From assembly GCF_002216855.1 (NCBI RefSeq), contig NZ_CP022356.1, positions 1,097,950-1,161,949 of the forward strand: DNA of 64,000 bases, given 5' to 3'. Below are positions 27,875-38,047 of the stretch, piece after piece (positions within the stretch are counted from its first letter, which is position 1; every line of letters begins with the position of its first letter). The notes under the pieces were generated by a model that ran no database searches, was not told the origin of the DNA, and worked only from the letters and a program-made list of their open reading frames with translations. The position numbers and the translations under genes were made by a program. The stretch comes from Paraphotobacterium marinum (lineage in GTDB: Bacteria; Pseudomonadota; Gammaproteobacteria; Enterobacterales; Vibrionaceae).

Positions 27875-28577
27875 GTTAGTATTACCTACTTTATTTTTTT
27901 CATATTTATATCCTACAGGGTTATATGTAAATTTTATTTTCGTATATCTGTTTTAAGCATCTTCATGTTTAGATGTATTGACAAATAATGTTGACAATAA
28001 GATAAAAAACTAAATCATTTTCAAATTGTATGTTTGTATCCTTTTTTAATATTAATATCTGCTTTTTAAAAAATAATTCAAGGCACAGTTACCAATGATA
28101 ATAATGGGCACAAATCATCTATTGTAAAATCATTTTATAAACAACTTACTTTTAAAATAAGAACTGAAAGAGACATAATTACGTCATATCAAGACAACTA
28201 GACGGAGTTAAATAGCTTGTCTTCAAATTTCTGGTTACCTTGCGGAAAATAATATTAACGTGTAGAAGGTTATTGCATATTTATAAAAAAAATATTATGT
28301 AATTTTTTCTTACAATAGAGGCCGGTTAATTCCTATTTGCTAATATTAATTTGAGTGAGTTGAGTAATTTTTTGATTATTAATATGCATATATAAAATTT
28401 TTCAAAATTTTAAAGATTTATCAGGAAAGTTTTTATATTTAAATCAATTTATCAGCATAAATAATCAGGCAGTTATAGAAATGTTCTTTTTAGGTAAGGG
28501 TAAATAAATCAAATTTGTATAGCAAATATTACTAAGTTTTTTCTTTATGTTTAATTAAGTATCAGATCTACAAAATT
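27875..28577. other. Long gene-free AT-rich region
   Basis: No supportable gene. It holds the promoter of the aldose dehydrogenase gene and a hairpin (AAGACAACTA 28191-28200 / TAGCTTGTCTT 28213-28223, one bulge) of unknown purpose. Confidence 0.55.
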
Positions 28578-28609
28578 AATCTTACCTATAGCTTTGTATA
28601 GGTAAGATT
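28578..28609 (-). terminator. Strong hairpin terminator after the beta-helix lipoprotein gene
   Basis: Perfect 13-bp stem (AATCTTACCTATA / TATAGGTAAGATT) with a 6-base loop, 43 bases past the stop on the minus strand, followed there by AATTTTG. Confidence 0.8.
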
Positions 28610-28651
28610 TGATATTATTGAAAAATTTTTAATTTTTATTAGTTTTTTTTA

Positions 28652-31023
28652 TCATTTGATTGTTATTATCTTTGCGGCATCAAGTGTTGATAATTTCTTC
28701 CATTTGTTATTATTATCAGAACCCAAGGCATTATCTGTAGTGTTCATAGCCCATGGTTGACCATCTTCATTTAATTGACTAAAGTGAGTCATATTTATAA
28801 CTTCATCTGTCGCAGGTTTATAAAACATCATAAAATTTGATGGGTAAACTTGCAGATCAAGCCCATCAATCGTGAAGTCACTCGATGATGCGCTATTTGC
28901 CACAACTACAGGTGAGGCAACATAATTAAATAATGACTTGCCTGTTCCATTACTTTTCTTAGTCCCCACTTGATCAACAACAACTTTGTTAATATGAACA
29001 TGACGGATGGTGTTGCCATCGAAAGAAATTAGTCCTCTATTTCTATTCCAAATAAACGAATCAGGCACTTCATCTACATTAATGTCATCGTTTGCTGTTT
29101 GTCTAATGTATGGTATATAAACGTTATTAATGCTTGTGTTTGCAGCCTCAAATTCATGACTACCTAAAGCAATTGGATCTCCAGTTCCACCTTGTATAAT
29201 TGTAACCTGATTTGCTTTATAGATTTCATTGTTTACATTTGTAGGAGTTTTTAAAGTATCATCTGCAGATTGTAGATAGAGGTTTCTGACATCTGTGGTT
29301 CCAGTACCTTGTGCATCCAGTGCATCACCAGTCCAAAATAATTACCAATTACCTTAACGTCATTCACCTGAGTATTTTTTCCTTGTATATGAGAGCCCCA
29401 TGGTGAATTAATCGCAAAAGACGATCTTCCTTTTGGCATGCCATACAATTGTATAATACCCCGCACATTAGCATCATCAGCATTAAATACAATATTATCG
29501 GTTCCCATTTTCCATATTGCTAAATTAGGTGAAGCTGAATTATCTGCTAAAGAGTCGTTGTTGGAACTATATGTTCTATCAGGATAGTGACTCCCGTTCC
29601 AAGCATGTTGGAATTGAGCTTGCTCAATGCCGTTCACTATTCCAAATCCATCTATAGTAACCTTTTTTATTTTAAGGTTATCACTCGTTGACTTCAAATT
29701 AAATTCGTCCTCTGTTTTGGACGCGTACTTTTTAAAACAACTCGAAGACTTATTAAATCCTAATTCAGATAAGGGCGATTTGTCTTGATTTTGCATTGCT
29801 TTACTATGCCCCACAAAAGCTTGTACCTGATGGATAAGATTATTTTTTAAACGTTGATTAACTTTATTTAGTTCAGCCTGACAAGAAGCAATATCTTGTG
29901 TGTCAATACCTTTTTTATATACAACTAATAAAGTATTTAATGGTATTTTAACCTCTGAATTTTGGTCAATTCTTAAATGAAGATTACCATTAGGATGATT
30001 ATGCGCCCAATCTGTTAAAGTACCTCTAAACTCAACTTTATTTTCATTAATGACAAAATGTGGAAATTTTATGGGAAAATCTTTATAGTTCTTGGCGAAT
30101 GAATCTAAATTTGCAAAGCTTAAGTTATCATTGATTTCAATGATGTTAGCTTTATTATCGTTATTTAATTCCTGATTAGAAGATATAAATATTGATGTGA
30201 TTAAACTATTGTCTATGCTGCCTTTTGTTGATTTAGATAAGCTGAGATCACCATTTTGACAATTTTTAGCATTAAACTTTATTCCTGTTATTTGAATAGG
30301 ATGCTGTGTATCTATTTTTAAATTTGTAGGCGTACTTTTATGATTGGTTAAATAAATCTTTTGATTATCACCATTTTTATCCATATACATAAGTTTCATA
30401 CAGTTATAGGATGAGGGGGAGTCAAAATATATACTTGAAATTTTTGTTCCTGAGTTACCCGTAATTTGATAAATTTGGTTGCCTTTGAGACCCTGCCATT
30501 GAGGTACTTCTTTATTGCCCCCTTCAGAAGCCGAATAGCAATCCCCCCTCTGACACACTTTATCTATAGATGTCGAAGCACTGGATACCTCTATAGAATT
30601 TGAGTTTGTTACAAAATTAAATGTAGTTTTATCTTCTTTAATTTTACCCAATGCATCTAAATGAATATTTAATTTATTTGTCGTTGCGCCATTTTGGGTA
30701 GCCCAAATTTTAACATCAGTATCTGTTTTACCTTTCCACTTAGATGTTATCTCTCCATCAGAGCTAATGGACAATTTATTAGAATCGCTTGAAAAATATT
30801 TAAAGGATTTAGTTTGATTGTTAGATAATCCTAAGGAACTAGTAGTGACACTAGTATTTGCTTTTTGATTATATGCTAATTCTTTTTTATCAGCATCAAT
30901 CTGTCCAGATTTATGATTTGGGTTGGGGTGGTCACTGCCTCCACCACCACCTCCGCATGCAGTAAGTGATGCGATTAGTCCCATTGCTAAAGTAGATAAA
31001 ACTAAATTTTTGGTATTAATCAT
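28652..31023 (-). CDS. Beta-helix lipoprotein, glycoside hydrolase family 49-like, frame broken by one missing base
   Basis: Two minus-strand frames join into one 790-residue protein when one T is added to the four-T run (plus-strand A run 29335-29338): VIGNYF then becomes WTGDALDAQGTGTTDV and runs on without stops. The N-terminus is a lipoprotein signal (ASLTACGGGGGG, lipidated Cys at 23) followed by a bacterial-Ig-like region (about 45-125). A long right-handed beta-helix occupies residues about 320-780. NLYLQSADDTLKT resembles the paired-Asp active-site region (ND-DAIK) of family 49 dextranases. Surface polysaccharide binding or cleavage is likely; the enzyme class is an inference. Confidence 0.68.
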
Positions 31024-31512
31024 ATTTTTTTCATTTCCTATTATTTTTTAATAAGAATGTATCATAAATACTCTTTACTCCCCCAAAAAGGACTTAAGTA
31101 CCATGTTTTAGAGATTTAAATAAAATTTAGTTATCAAGTACAATAACATATAATTATTATGATTTACTCTTTGGTATCTTTTGAATGTGTATTGGTTGAC
31201 TAAATTATCTAATATAAGTAATAAAATTTAGTAATTTTTTGGAGTTTTTTAGAATCTGCTGATTCAGAATATTATATACTGAATATCTTGAAAAATGATA
31301 TTTGATTAATTTGATTAATTTGATTAATTTGATTAATTTGATTAATTTGTTTAATTTTTTGACTAATTTTGAATTTTTATCTAAAAAGAATTACACTTCA
31401 ATCATTACTGATAATTTTTAATTAGCCATGTGCTTTTAGATCCTCATCTTTAATAGATAGGGAAATGTTATTATTTTGAACTAAAATTTAAATATATTTA
31501 AAGGTGCTGCTA
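31024..31512. other. Gene-free spacer with a 9-bp repeat tract
   Basis: No gene seen. It is the divergent promoter region between the lipoprotein and exporter genes, and holds the tandem repeat listed separately. Confidence 0.6.
31302..31355. repeat. Tandem 9-bp repeat, TTGATTAAT x5 plus one variant
   Basis: Five exact copies of TTGATTAAT are followed by TTGTTTAAT. The tract lies about 160 bases before the lysO-like start and 280 bases before the lipoprotein start, in the shared upstream region. Slippage could change its copy number and hence promoter spacing. Confidence 0.95.
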
Positions 31513-32436
31513 TTGATACAGCTGTTTCTCGTTATATTTTCCTTATGTTTAGGTTATTACTTCAAATCTAATTTTTTTAATATTGAAAAAATTAATAAGT
31601 TTTTAAGTTTCCTCATTTTTTTTATTCTCCTCGCAATAGGGTATGAAACTGGAGCGGTAACCAAAAATTTGTTTTCCAACCTAATTGAGAGTTTATATTT
31701 GGTTTTTGTTTTTACCATAATCTTATTTATTTTTAATGTGACTGGTTGTTGTCTTATTTTTAGAAAGTCACCTGGTAATACAGAACTTTCAAATTCACAG
31801 AGTAACCCAAAAAACAAGGTTTTTGAATTACTGAGAACCTATATATTTGATAGTTTAAAATACATTCTGTGCATTTTTTTTGGTATTTTAATAGGAGATT
31901 TTTTAAAGTTAGCTATTCCTATGTTTGACATAATGGTCGATGGGATTCTTGTTTGCATTTTATTTATTATAGGTTATCAATTAAAACAGCAAAACATTAC
32001 TTTAAGAAGTGTGTTGATGAATAAACAAGGGATTTTAATTGCTCTTTCTATTATATTATCATCGATAGTAGCTGCAATTATTATAAGTTTTATTGTAAAG
32101 CTTCCAATTAAAAACTGTTTGTTATTGAGTTCGGGTTTTGGCTGGTATACGCTATCTCCTATAATCGTTAACCAGTATCTTAATCAGACAATGGGGACTA
32201 CTGTTTTTTTTATTGATTTTATCAGGGAAATACTAGCTATCATTTTAATTCCCTTTTTGGGTAGGATTCATAAAGAGAGTGCCGTTGGGTATGCAGCAGC
32301 AACATCAGCTGATTTTACGTTGCCTATTTTGAAAGTTAATTTGGGAAGTGCTATTGTTCCCATAGCCATATCTAGTGGTTTATTTTTAACTTTGTTAACC
32401 CCAATACTGTTAAATATATGGGGTATATTATTATAA
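31513..32436 (+). CDS. LysO (YbjE) family lysine exporter-like membrane protein
   Basis: A 307-residue protein with about eight membrane helices. The LysO/DUF340 pattern is seen: FLIFFILLAIGYETGA in the first half, and SSGFGWYTLSPIIVNQYL, FFIDFIREILAIILIPFLG and AATSADFTLPILKVNLGSAIVPIAI in the second. E. coli LysO exports L-lysine and its toxic analogue thialysine. The start chosen is TTG at 31513, because AAGGTG at 31501-31506 is then ideally spaced; a GTG at 31504 would overlap that site. The substrate is inferred from family only. Confidence 0.82.
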   Translation: MIQLFLVIFSLCLGYYFKSNFFNIEKINKFLSFLIFFILLAIGYETGAVTKNLFSNLIESLYLVFVFTIILFIFNVTGCCLIFRKSPGNTELSNSQSNPKNKVFELLRTYIFDSLKYILCIFFGILIGDFLKLAIPMFDIMVDGILVCILFIIGYQLKQQNITLRSVLMNKQGILIALSIILSSIVAAIIISFIVKLPIKNCLLLSSGFGWYTLSPIIVNQYLNQTMGTTVFFIDFIREILAIILIPFLGRIHKESAVGYAAATSADFTLPILKVNLGSAIVPIAISSGLFLTLLTPILLNIWGILL

Positions 32437-32474
32437 CCTGTTTATTTTATTTCATTTTGTTTTGTTTTGCGGTT

Positions 32475-33131
32475 TTATTTTTTTCTATTTTTAATGGCTA
32501 TATAAACAGCACTGATAATGCCAAAGGTTAAGCCAATCAAAGGGATAAGTAGTAATATGGTGGTTAATTGATGTTTATATTTTTCATAGCCAGGTAAGTA
32601 CTGAATCATAAAACCGCCACCAATCAAAATAGTTGACCAAATGAGAGCACTAAGCAAATTAGCGATGAAAAATTTACGTTTAGAGTTTGCTTTTAAGCCC
32701 ATAATTAAAGGGATTAAATTTCTAGCAACAGGTATAAATCTTGAAATAAAAAATGATGCTAAACCATATTTGTTGAGTAAACTCTCAACTTGTTGGTTTC
32801 TTTTTTCTGGAACAGAATCAACCCATCTATGGATAAGAGGGATCTTGTATAACCACTTTCCTTGTAAATAAGCTAACCAACTCCCGATTACTGCAAAGAT
32901 AGTAATATCAATAATTAAAATTGGAAGGTTTAAGATGCCTTGTATGGCAAGGATGCCCGAAACAACTAAAAGACTGTCACATGGAAGAGGAGCCGCAGGT
33001 AAAAAGCCACTTTCTAGCATAATAATTATGCCGATTATAAAATATAAATAAGTTGCTGTGTGTGGCGAAGATAATAAAGCAAAATCTTGATGCCATAAAC
33101 CTACAATAAGTTGTTGGATTGTATCTATCAT
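32475..33131 (-). CDS. DedA-family membrane protein (SNARE-associated type)
   Basis: A 218-residue DedA protein. Visible family motifs are ESGFLPAAPLPCDSLLVVSGILA (E..lp.iPgE..l...G.la), AVIGSWLAYLQGKWL (G...gy..G...G), and FISRFIPVARNLIPLIMGLKANSKRKFFI (R.iP..R...p..aG...m....F). Family members act in undecaprenyl-phosphate and phospholipid recycling and in membrane potential. The start is placed at the ATG at 33131 because GGAAG lies 5 bases before it; an ATG at 33155 has no site. Confidence 0.9.
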   Translation of the reverse strand: MIDTIQQLIVGLWHQDFALLSSPHTATYLYFIIGIIIMLESGFLPAAPLPCDSLLVVSGILAIQGILNLPILIIDITIFAVIGSWLAYLQGKWLYKIPLIHRWVDSVPEKRNQQVESLLNKYGLASFFISRFIPVARNLIPLIMGLKANSKRKFFIANLLSALIWSTILIGGGFMIQYLPGYEKYKHQLTTILLLIPLIGLTFGIISAVYIAIKNRKK

Positions 33132-33234
33132 TAAAACTTCCAAGTAGTGAATCAAAACAATGTTAAACAGCTTAACTTAATGGATTTTTTATAAAAGCAA
33201 GCTTTTTATTACGATTTAACAATAAAAATGAACC

Positions 33235-34358
33235 TTAAAGGTCTTTAATTACTGTATTGATAGCTGTTAACATATCTTGGCCATAGTTTTTGCTGCGTTC
33301 AGGAGACCAACCAAACTGAGGTTGAGCCTGGCTATCATGATCTTTAAATGGCATCTCAACAGTAAGCGACAAACATTTGAAATTTTCACCAACCCATTTT
33401 GATCCAACAGTTAAATTCGCTTCTCCATATTGATCAACTTCATATCCATATTGAGTTTGAAAATCTGGCGTAATAATTTTTAAGTTTTCCTTAAATGTAT
33501 TCTCTAGATCAGCCATTTTGGCGTCATAAGAAGGGGTCCCTTCGCAACCATCAATAAAATTGAAAGGAATCGCTTCATCACCATGAATGTCTAAGAACAT
33601 ATCAACACCTGTTTCTAGCATTTTTTGTCTTACAAAATAAACTTCTGGGCTTTTATCTATAGATGGTTCTTGCCATTCACGGTTTAAGTTAATCCCTTTC
33701 GCATTTGTGCGCAAATGTCCTCTGACACTCCCATCAGGATTCATATTCGGAACAACAAAAATATTTGCTTCTTTGAGTAAATTTAAACTAACTGATGAAT
33801 GTGGATTAAATAATTTTTCTAATAATCCTTCTATAAACCATTCTGCCATAGTTTCACCTGGGTGCTGACGTGCAATAATCCAAATATTTTTTTATTAGAA
33901 TCATATCTACCGATATTTAAAAGAGAAATATCTCTACCATCAAAAGTTTTGCCTAATGTTTCAAGTCGAACGTTGTCTTTAGATTGATATTGAGCTAGAA
34001 GTTCTAAATGGCGGTCATAACTATAAGGAGCAAAGTAAGATAAGTAAATAGTTGAATGTTTGGGTTTTAAAGAAAATGATAATTGACCGTTATTATAGCA
34101 TGATGGAATTCTAAAATAATCTTTTTTATCATATGTAGCAACAACATTATAATTTTCCCAGCCAAGTGGGTATGCCGATGTTTCAAGATTATTGATTGAA
34201 AAAGATAATGCTTCAAGTTGTTTCAATTCAACTTTAAAATGAAACCACTGAAAAAAATCAGACATGTTATCTTTTTTTATTTCAAGTTGTATATTGTTTC
34301 TATCTGTTTGCGAAATGACCTTGATATTTCCACTATCAAAATTATCATCAATAAGCAT
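33235..34358 (-). CDS. M14-family zinc carboxypeptidase, frame broken by one missing base
   Basis: Two overlapping minus-strand frames belong to one protein. Adding one A to the seven-A run (plus-strand T run 33887-33893) gives ...SNKKNIWIIARQHPGETMAEW and a 374-residue protein. This is the family length for the M14 cytosolic carboxypeptidase-like group with an N-terminal beta domain (about 1-110). Zinc ligands are H166 and E169 (HPGE) and the His of DIHGDE; R/N of NMNPDG and NLNREW are also present. It removes C-terminal residues from peptides or modified proteins. An AAGGAC site precedes the ATG at 34358. Confidence 0.83.
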
Positions 34359-34547
34359 TTTTTTGTCCTTGAGGGTATTAAAAATTTAAAACATTATACA
34401 AAAATATTTGAATTTCGCCATCCTAAAAAAAACTCTGAAGAGCTTAATTTTTATTTTTTGAAGGGGTTCAAAGCATTGTTGAATGGATTTGTTTAATTTC
34501 AAAACGTATCTTATATTGTACAGTGTACATTACTTTGAGGGACCGTC

Positions 34548-35312
34548 ATGACTAAATTAATTCGTTTATTTTTTATAATGCTATCTTTTCTTTCTTTTTA
34601 TTCTTTGGCACAAGGAACATTAAATCAATGGAGTACAGTTTCATCGCTTGTCGATGGTCAATTAGGAGTATCTGTTTCATCACAAAAAGTTATCTCTCGT
34701 AACAACTTTGGAATTGGATATGGTATTGGTCTTCAGCCAGTATTACTCATCCATAAAAAAATGTTTGTAGCCGATCAAGATGGTTATGTCACTCCATTTA
34801 GAGGCCCTTTGACATTTATGAACTCCACAAATTTTAATCAACCAGATTTTGTGTTTAATGTAAGAAATATAAACTCTAAGCAACTTCAAAAAATGATTAG
34901 TTCAAAAATTAATAATCCAAAATTAATTTATGCTATTAAAATTAATGGCAAATTTAGAGTGATTCGTGGAAGCAGTCAATCAAGATCTGATTTACCTTTT
35001 ATTCCAGCAAGTTCATGGATGAAGCAAGCTCAACATGAATTTAAAGTGAAACATTCCCGCAGTTTAGTTTTAGGTTTTAGACTTCCAGAATCTATGCGAG
35101 GGATAAATATTCCTGGTTATTCATTTCAATTTATAGATCAAGAGCAGATCAGAGGCGGGCAAATTAAATCCTTTTTTATTAAAAAAGCTAAAGTAAAAGT
35201 ACAAGTTTTAAATAGCTTATCGCTAGATTTAGAAAAATTGTCTCAACCAACAAGGCCGACAAACCGATATGACAACGTCGAACATTTCGATCATTATGTC
35301 ATGAGTTATTAA
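34548..35312 (+). CDS. Secreted alpha-acetolactate-decarboxylase-like protein without zinc ligands
   Basis: A 254-residue exported protein: a signal peptide ends near residue 21 (SFYSLA). The rest follows the alpha-acetolactate decarboxylase fold along its length: LVDGQLG, NNFGIGYGIG, INGKFRVIRGSSQS, SLVLGFRLPESMRGINIPG and RGGQIKSF. In true enzymes the three zinc histidines lie in G(F/Y)HxHF and GGHV; here they are S192, Q194 and Q205. The zinc site is therefore gone, and decarboxylase activity is not expected. It may be a structural or binding protein built on the fold. It is followed by a terminator and stands alone. Confidence 0.75.
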   Translation: MTKLIRLFFIMLSFLSFYSLAQGTLNQWSTVSSLVDGQLGVSVSSQKVISRNNFGIGYGIGLQPVLLIHKKMFVADQDGYVTPFRGPLTFMNSTNFNQPDFVFNVRNINSKQLQKMISSKINNPKLIYAIKINGKFRVIRGSSQSRSDLPFIPASSWMKQAQHEFKVKHSRSLVLGFRLPESMRGINIPGYSFQFIDQEQIRGGQIKSFFIKKAKVKVQVLNSLSLDLEKLSQPTRPTNRYDNVEHFDHYVMSY

Positions 35313-35348
35313 ATAGTTGCTTTTTAAAAATTTCCTCTTATAATAATG

Positions 35349-35389
35349 AAAAACGGAGCTATCTTTAAATTAGATACTCCGTTTTTTTT
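35349..35389 (+). terminator. Rho-independent terminator
   Basis: AAAACGGAG / CTCCGTTTT stem, with an inner TATCT / AGATA extension, followed by a T8 run. It ends the acetolactate-decarboxylase-like gene transcript. Confidence 0.9.
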
Positions 35390-35450
35390 GTGCCTGCTAT
35401 TTGTGGCTTTAAAGAGAGACTACCCATAGCACTTAAATAGGAAATGAAAT

Positions 35451-36494
35451 ATGCGTATTGAACAAGATTTAAAGTTAGGTTTTAAGGATGTATTATTTAG
35501 ACCCAAACGTTCGACCCTTAAAAGTCGTTCACAAGTTGAATTAAAACGAAGTTTTATCTTTAAAAATAGTCAAGTTAAGTGGGAAGGGGTCCCTGTTATC
35601 GCTGCAAATATGGATTCAGTTGGCACATTTGAAATGGCAAAAGTCTTAAGTCAACATCAAGTTTTGACTGCGATTCACAAACATTATACTGTAGATGAAT
35701 GGAAGTCCTTTATTAAGTCTTATCCTGAAACTCTTAACAATGTCTTGGTTTCAACGGGTACTTCAGAAAGTGATTTTGTTAAAACTCAACAAATTATGAG
35801 CTTAAGTGAAAAGCTTCAATTTATTTGTATTGATATTGCAAATGGTTATTCAGAACATTTAGTTGAATTTGTGTCTAAAATGAGAGAAACTTTTCCGAAT
35901 AAAGCAATCATTGCTGGAAATGTAGTGACCGGAGATATGGTCGAAGAGTTAATATTAGCTGGTGCTGACATTGTTAAAGTGGGTATTGGACCAGGTTCAG
36001 TTTGTACCACTCGTGTAAAAACTGGTGTTGGATATCCTCAATTATCTGCAATTATTGAATGTGCAGATGCAGCTCATGGTTTGGGTGGAAGCATTATCGG
36101 AGATGGGGGATGTTCCTGTGCCGGCGATGTATCGAAAGCTTTTGGTGGAGGTGCAGACTTTGTTATGCTTGGTGGTATGTTGGCAGGACATACTGAAAGT
36201 GGAGGAGAAATTATCTTCCAAAATGATAAAAAGTTTATGCAGTTTTATGGTATGTCTTCTCAGAGTGCAATGGATAAGCATGCAGGTGGTGTAGCAAATT
36301 ACCGCGCATCAGAAGGAAAAACAGTACTTTTACCCTATAGAGGCCCAGTTGAAAACACGATTCAAGATATTTTAGGTGGAGTAAGATCAACTTGTACTTA
36401 TGTAGGAGCGGCTCGTTTGAAAGAATTAACTAAAAGAACAACTTTTATACGTGTCCAAGAACAAGAAAATAATGTTTATGGTAAAGAAATTTAG
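35451..36494 (+). CDS. guaC: GMP reductase
   Basis: A 347-residue IMPDH/GMPR-family TIM-barrel enzyme without CBS domains, the normal GuaC length. It starts [32 protein letters not shown], the catalytic Cys loop [11 protein letters not shown] (about residues 179-189), [26 protein letters not shown] and [17 protein letters not shown] are typical of GuaC. It converts GMP to IMP with NADPH and ammonia release, balancing purine pools. No purine riboswitch is visible upstream. A terminator follows. Confidence 0.93.
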   Translation: MRIEQDLKLGFKDVLFRPKRSTLKSRSQVELKRSFIFKNSQVKWEGVPVIAANMDSVGTFEMAKVLSQHQVLTAIHKHYTVDEWKSFIKSYPETLNNVLVSTGTSESDFVKTQQIMSLSEKLQFICIDIANGYSEHLVEFVSKMRETFPNKAIIAGNVVTGDMVEELILAGADIVKVGIGPGSVCTTRVKTGVGYPQLSAIIECADAAHGLGGSIIGDGGCSCAGDVSKAFGGGADFVMLGGMLAGHTESGGEIIFQNDKKFMQFYGMSSQSAMDKHAGGVANYRASEGKTVLLPYRGPVENTIQDILGGVRSTCTYVGAARLKELTKRTTFIRVQEQENNVYGKEI

Positions 36495-36564
36495 TCAGAA
36501 TTTCACATAGAGATCACGGAGTAATTTAATCTTTGTGATATACTATATAAGTATAAAGATTGTT

Positions 36565-36594
36565 AAAAAGGATAGTTTATATGTCCTTTTTTTT
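36565..36594 (+). terminator. Rho-independent terminator after guaC
   Basis: AAAAAGGA / TCCTTTTT stem with an 11-base loop and a trailing T run. Confidence 0.8.
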
Positions 36595-36631
36595 ATGGAA
36601 TGAGAGTTAGATAAAAAAGGAGTTTTCAAAA

Positions 36632-37549
36632 ATGACTGATGTTATGCCATTGATTACAAGCGGAATTTTTATATTTATCGTTGTAATCATTATATATTCT
36701 GGAATTAAAACAGTTCCCCAAGGCTTTAACTGGACCGTTGAGCGATTTGGTCGCTACACAAAAACATTGAACCCAGGTCTTAACCTGCTAATCCCTTTTA
36801 TTGACCGTGTTGGTAATAGAGTCAATATGATGGAGCGAGTTTTAGATGTTCCATCGCAAGAAGTTATCTCTAAAGATAATGCCAATGTAACCATCGATGC
36901 TGTTTGTTTTATACAAGTAGTGGATGCAGCTCGAGCAGCATATCAAGTCAATGATATTGAACATGCTATTAGAAACTTAATGTTAACAAATATTAGAACG
37001 GTTCTGGGTGCGATGGAGCTTGATGAAATGCTATCAAAACGTGATTCTATCAATAATAAGTTGCTAGCAATTGTTGATGAAGCTACTAACCCCTGGGGCA
37101 TAAAAATAACACGGATTGAAATAAAAGATGTGCAACCTCCTAAAGATCTCTCTGATGCGATGAATGCTCAAATGAAAGCCGAGAGGAATAAGCGTGCTGC
37201 AATTCTTGAAGCAGAAGGAATTAGAGAAGCTGCTATTAAAGAAGCTGAGGGTCATAAGCAGTCAGAAATTTTAAGAGCGGAAGGGGAAAAGCAAGCAGCC
37301 TTTTTACAAGCAGAAGCACGAGAAAGACAAGCAGCTGCGGAAGCAAAAGCGACAGATCTAGTTTCGAATGCTATTGCAAGTGGTGATATGAAGGCGATTA
37401 ATTATTTCATTGCCCAAGAATATACGAAAGCAATTCAAACGATAGGTAGTGCTGAAAATAGTAAACTAATCATGATGCCGCTTGATTCTACTAATATAAT
37501 GGGTTCAGTGGCTGGAATTGCTGAGATTTTAAATCAAGTTAAGAATTAA
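36632..37549 (+). CDS. SPFH/stomatin-family membrane protease-associated protein (QmcA-like)
   Basis: A 305-residue SPFH protein. One N-terminal membrane helix (about 10-26) precedes the SPFH domain ([15 protein letters not shown], then [28 protein letters not shown]). The long coiled coil is rich in Glu/Ala/Lys repeats (about 185-240, [20 protein letters not shown]). The C-terminus is short. These proteins form membrane cages or microdomains, often around FtsH or NfeD partners. An NfeD gene follows 26 bases on, the standard two-gene operon. AAAAGGAG lies before the ATG. Confidence 0.92.
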   Translation: MTDVMPLITSGIFIFIVVIIIYSGIKTVPQGFNWTVERFGRYTKTLNPGLNLLIPFIDRVGNRVNMMERVLDVPSQEVISKDNANVTIDAVCFIQVVDAARAAYQVNDIEHAIRNLMLTNIRTVLGAMELDEMLSKRDSINNKLLAIVDEATNPWGIKITRIEIKDVQPPKDLSDAMNAQMKAERNKRAAILEAEGIREAAIKEAEGHKQSEILRAEGEKQAAFLQAEARERQAAAEAKATDLVSNAIASGDMKAINYFIAQEYTKAIQTIGSAENSKLIMMPLDSTNIMGSVAGIAEILNQVKN

Positions 37550-37575
37550 GGTTTATTTTATAGGGGCATTATATA

Positions 37576-38016
37576 ATGTTACTTTTAAGTTGGCACTGGT
37601 TCATATTGGGATTTGTTTTATTGGCCTGTGAAATATTGGGAACAGCCGGATATTTACTTTGGTTAGGTTTATCAGCCATCCTTGTAGGTATCATTGTGAC
37701 GCTGATAGTACCATCAACAACCGTCCAATTTGTATTATATGCAGTTTTTTGCATCATCACGACAGTGTTTTGGTGGAGATACCAACACCAAAAAGATAAG
37801 AAAAGCGATAAAAAAAGAACACTTAATAATAAAGAAAATCAATTAGTCGGTAAAGAGGTTTATTTAGAAAACGTCATAAATAAAGGTTCCAATCGACTCA
37901 AATTAGGCGATACAACATGGACAGCTTACAGTGATGAAAATATCGATTTAGGTGCTAAAATTATCATTACTAAACTTGAAGGTAATGTGGTATATATTAA
38001 AAAAATTGAAGAGTAA
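37576..38016 (+). CDS. NfeD-family membrane protein
   Basis: A 146-residue short-form NfeD protein. The membrane part (about 5-68, HWFILGFVLLACEILGTAGYLLWLGLSAILVG) is followed by a C-terminal OB-fold domain (about 88-146, LVGKEVYLEN, GSNRLKLGDTTWTAY, GAKIIITKLEGNVVYIK). It partners SPFH proteins such as the one encoded upstream; the OB fold is the likely contact. The stop codon lies inside a large terminator palindrome. Confidence 0.9.
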   Translation: MLLLSWHWFILGFVLLACEILGTAGYLLWLGLSAILVGIIVTLIVPSTTVQFVLYAVFCIITTVFWWRYQHQKDKKSDKKRTLNNKENQLVGKEVYLENVINKGSNRLKLGDTTWTAYSDENIDLGAKIIITKLEGNVVYIKKIEE

Positions 38017-38033
38017 TTAATTACTCTTCAATT
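38004..38033. terminator. Perfect 30-base palindrome between convergent genes, bidirectional terminator
   Basis: A 15-base arm (AATTGAAGAGTAATT) is followed immediately by its exact complement. It spans the NfeD stop and lies before the RraA-like stop on the other strand; T-rich sequence follows. Confidence 0.75.
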
Positions 38034-38047
38034 TAAGTTGATTTTTT

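Noticed and set aside
31302..31355. CRISPR-like array
   Set aside because: The unit is 9 bp with no spacers, so it is a simple tandem repeat.
35390..35450. Purine riboswitch upstream of guaC
   Set aside because: No conserved purine aptamer core or P1-P3 pattern is visible; only the terminator of the preceding gene is present.
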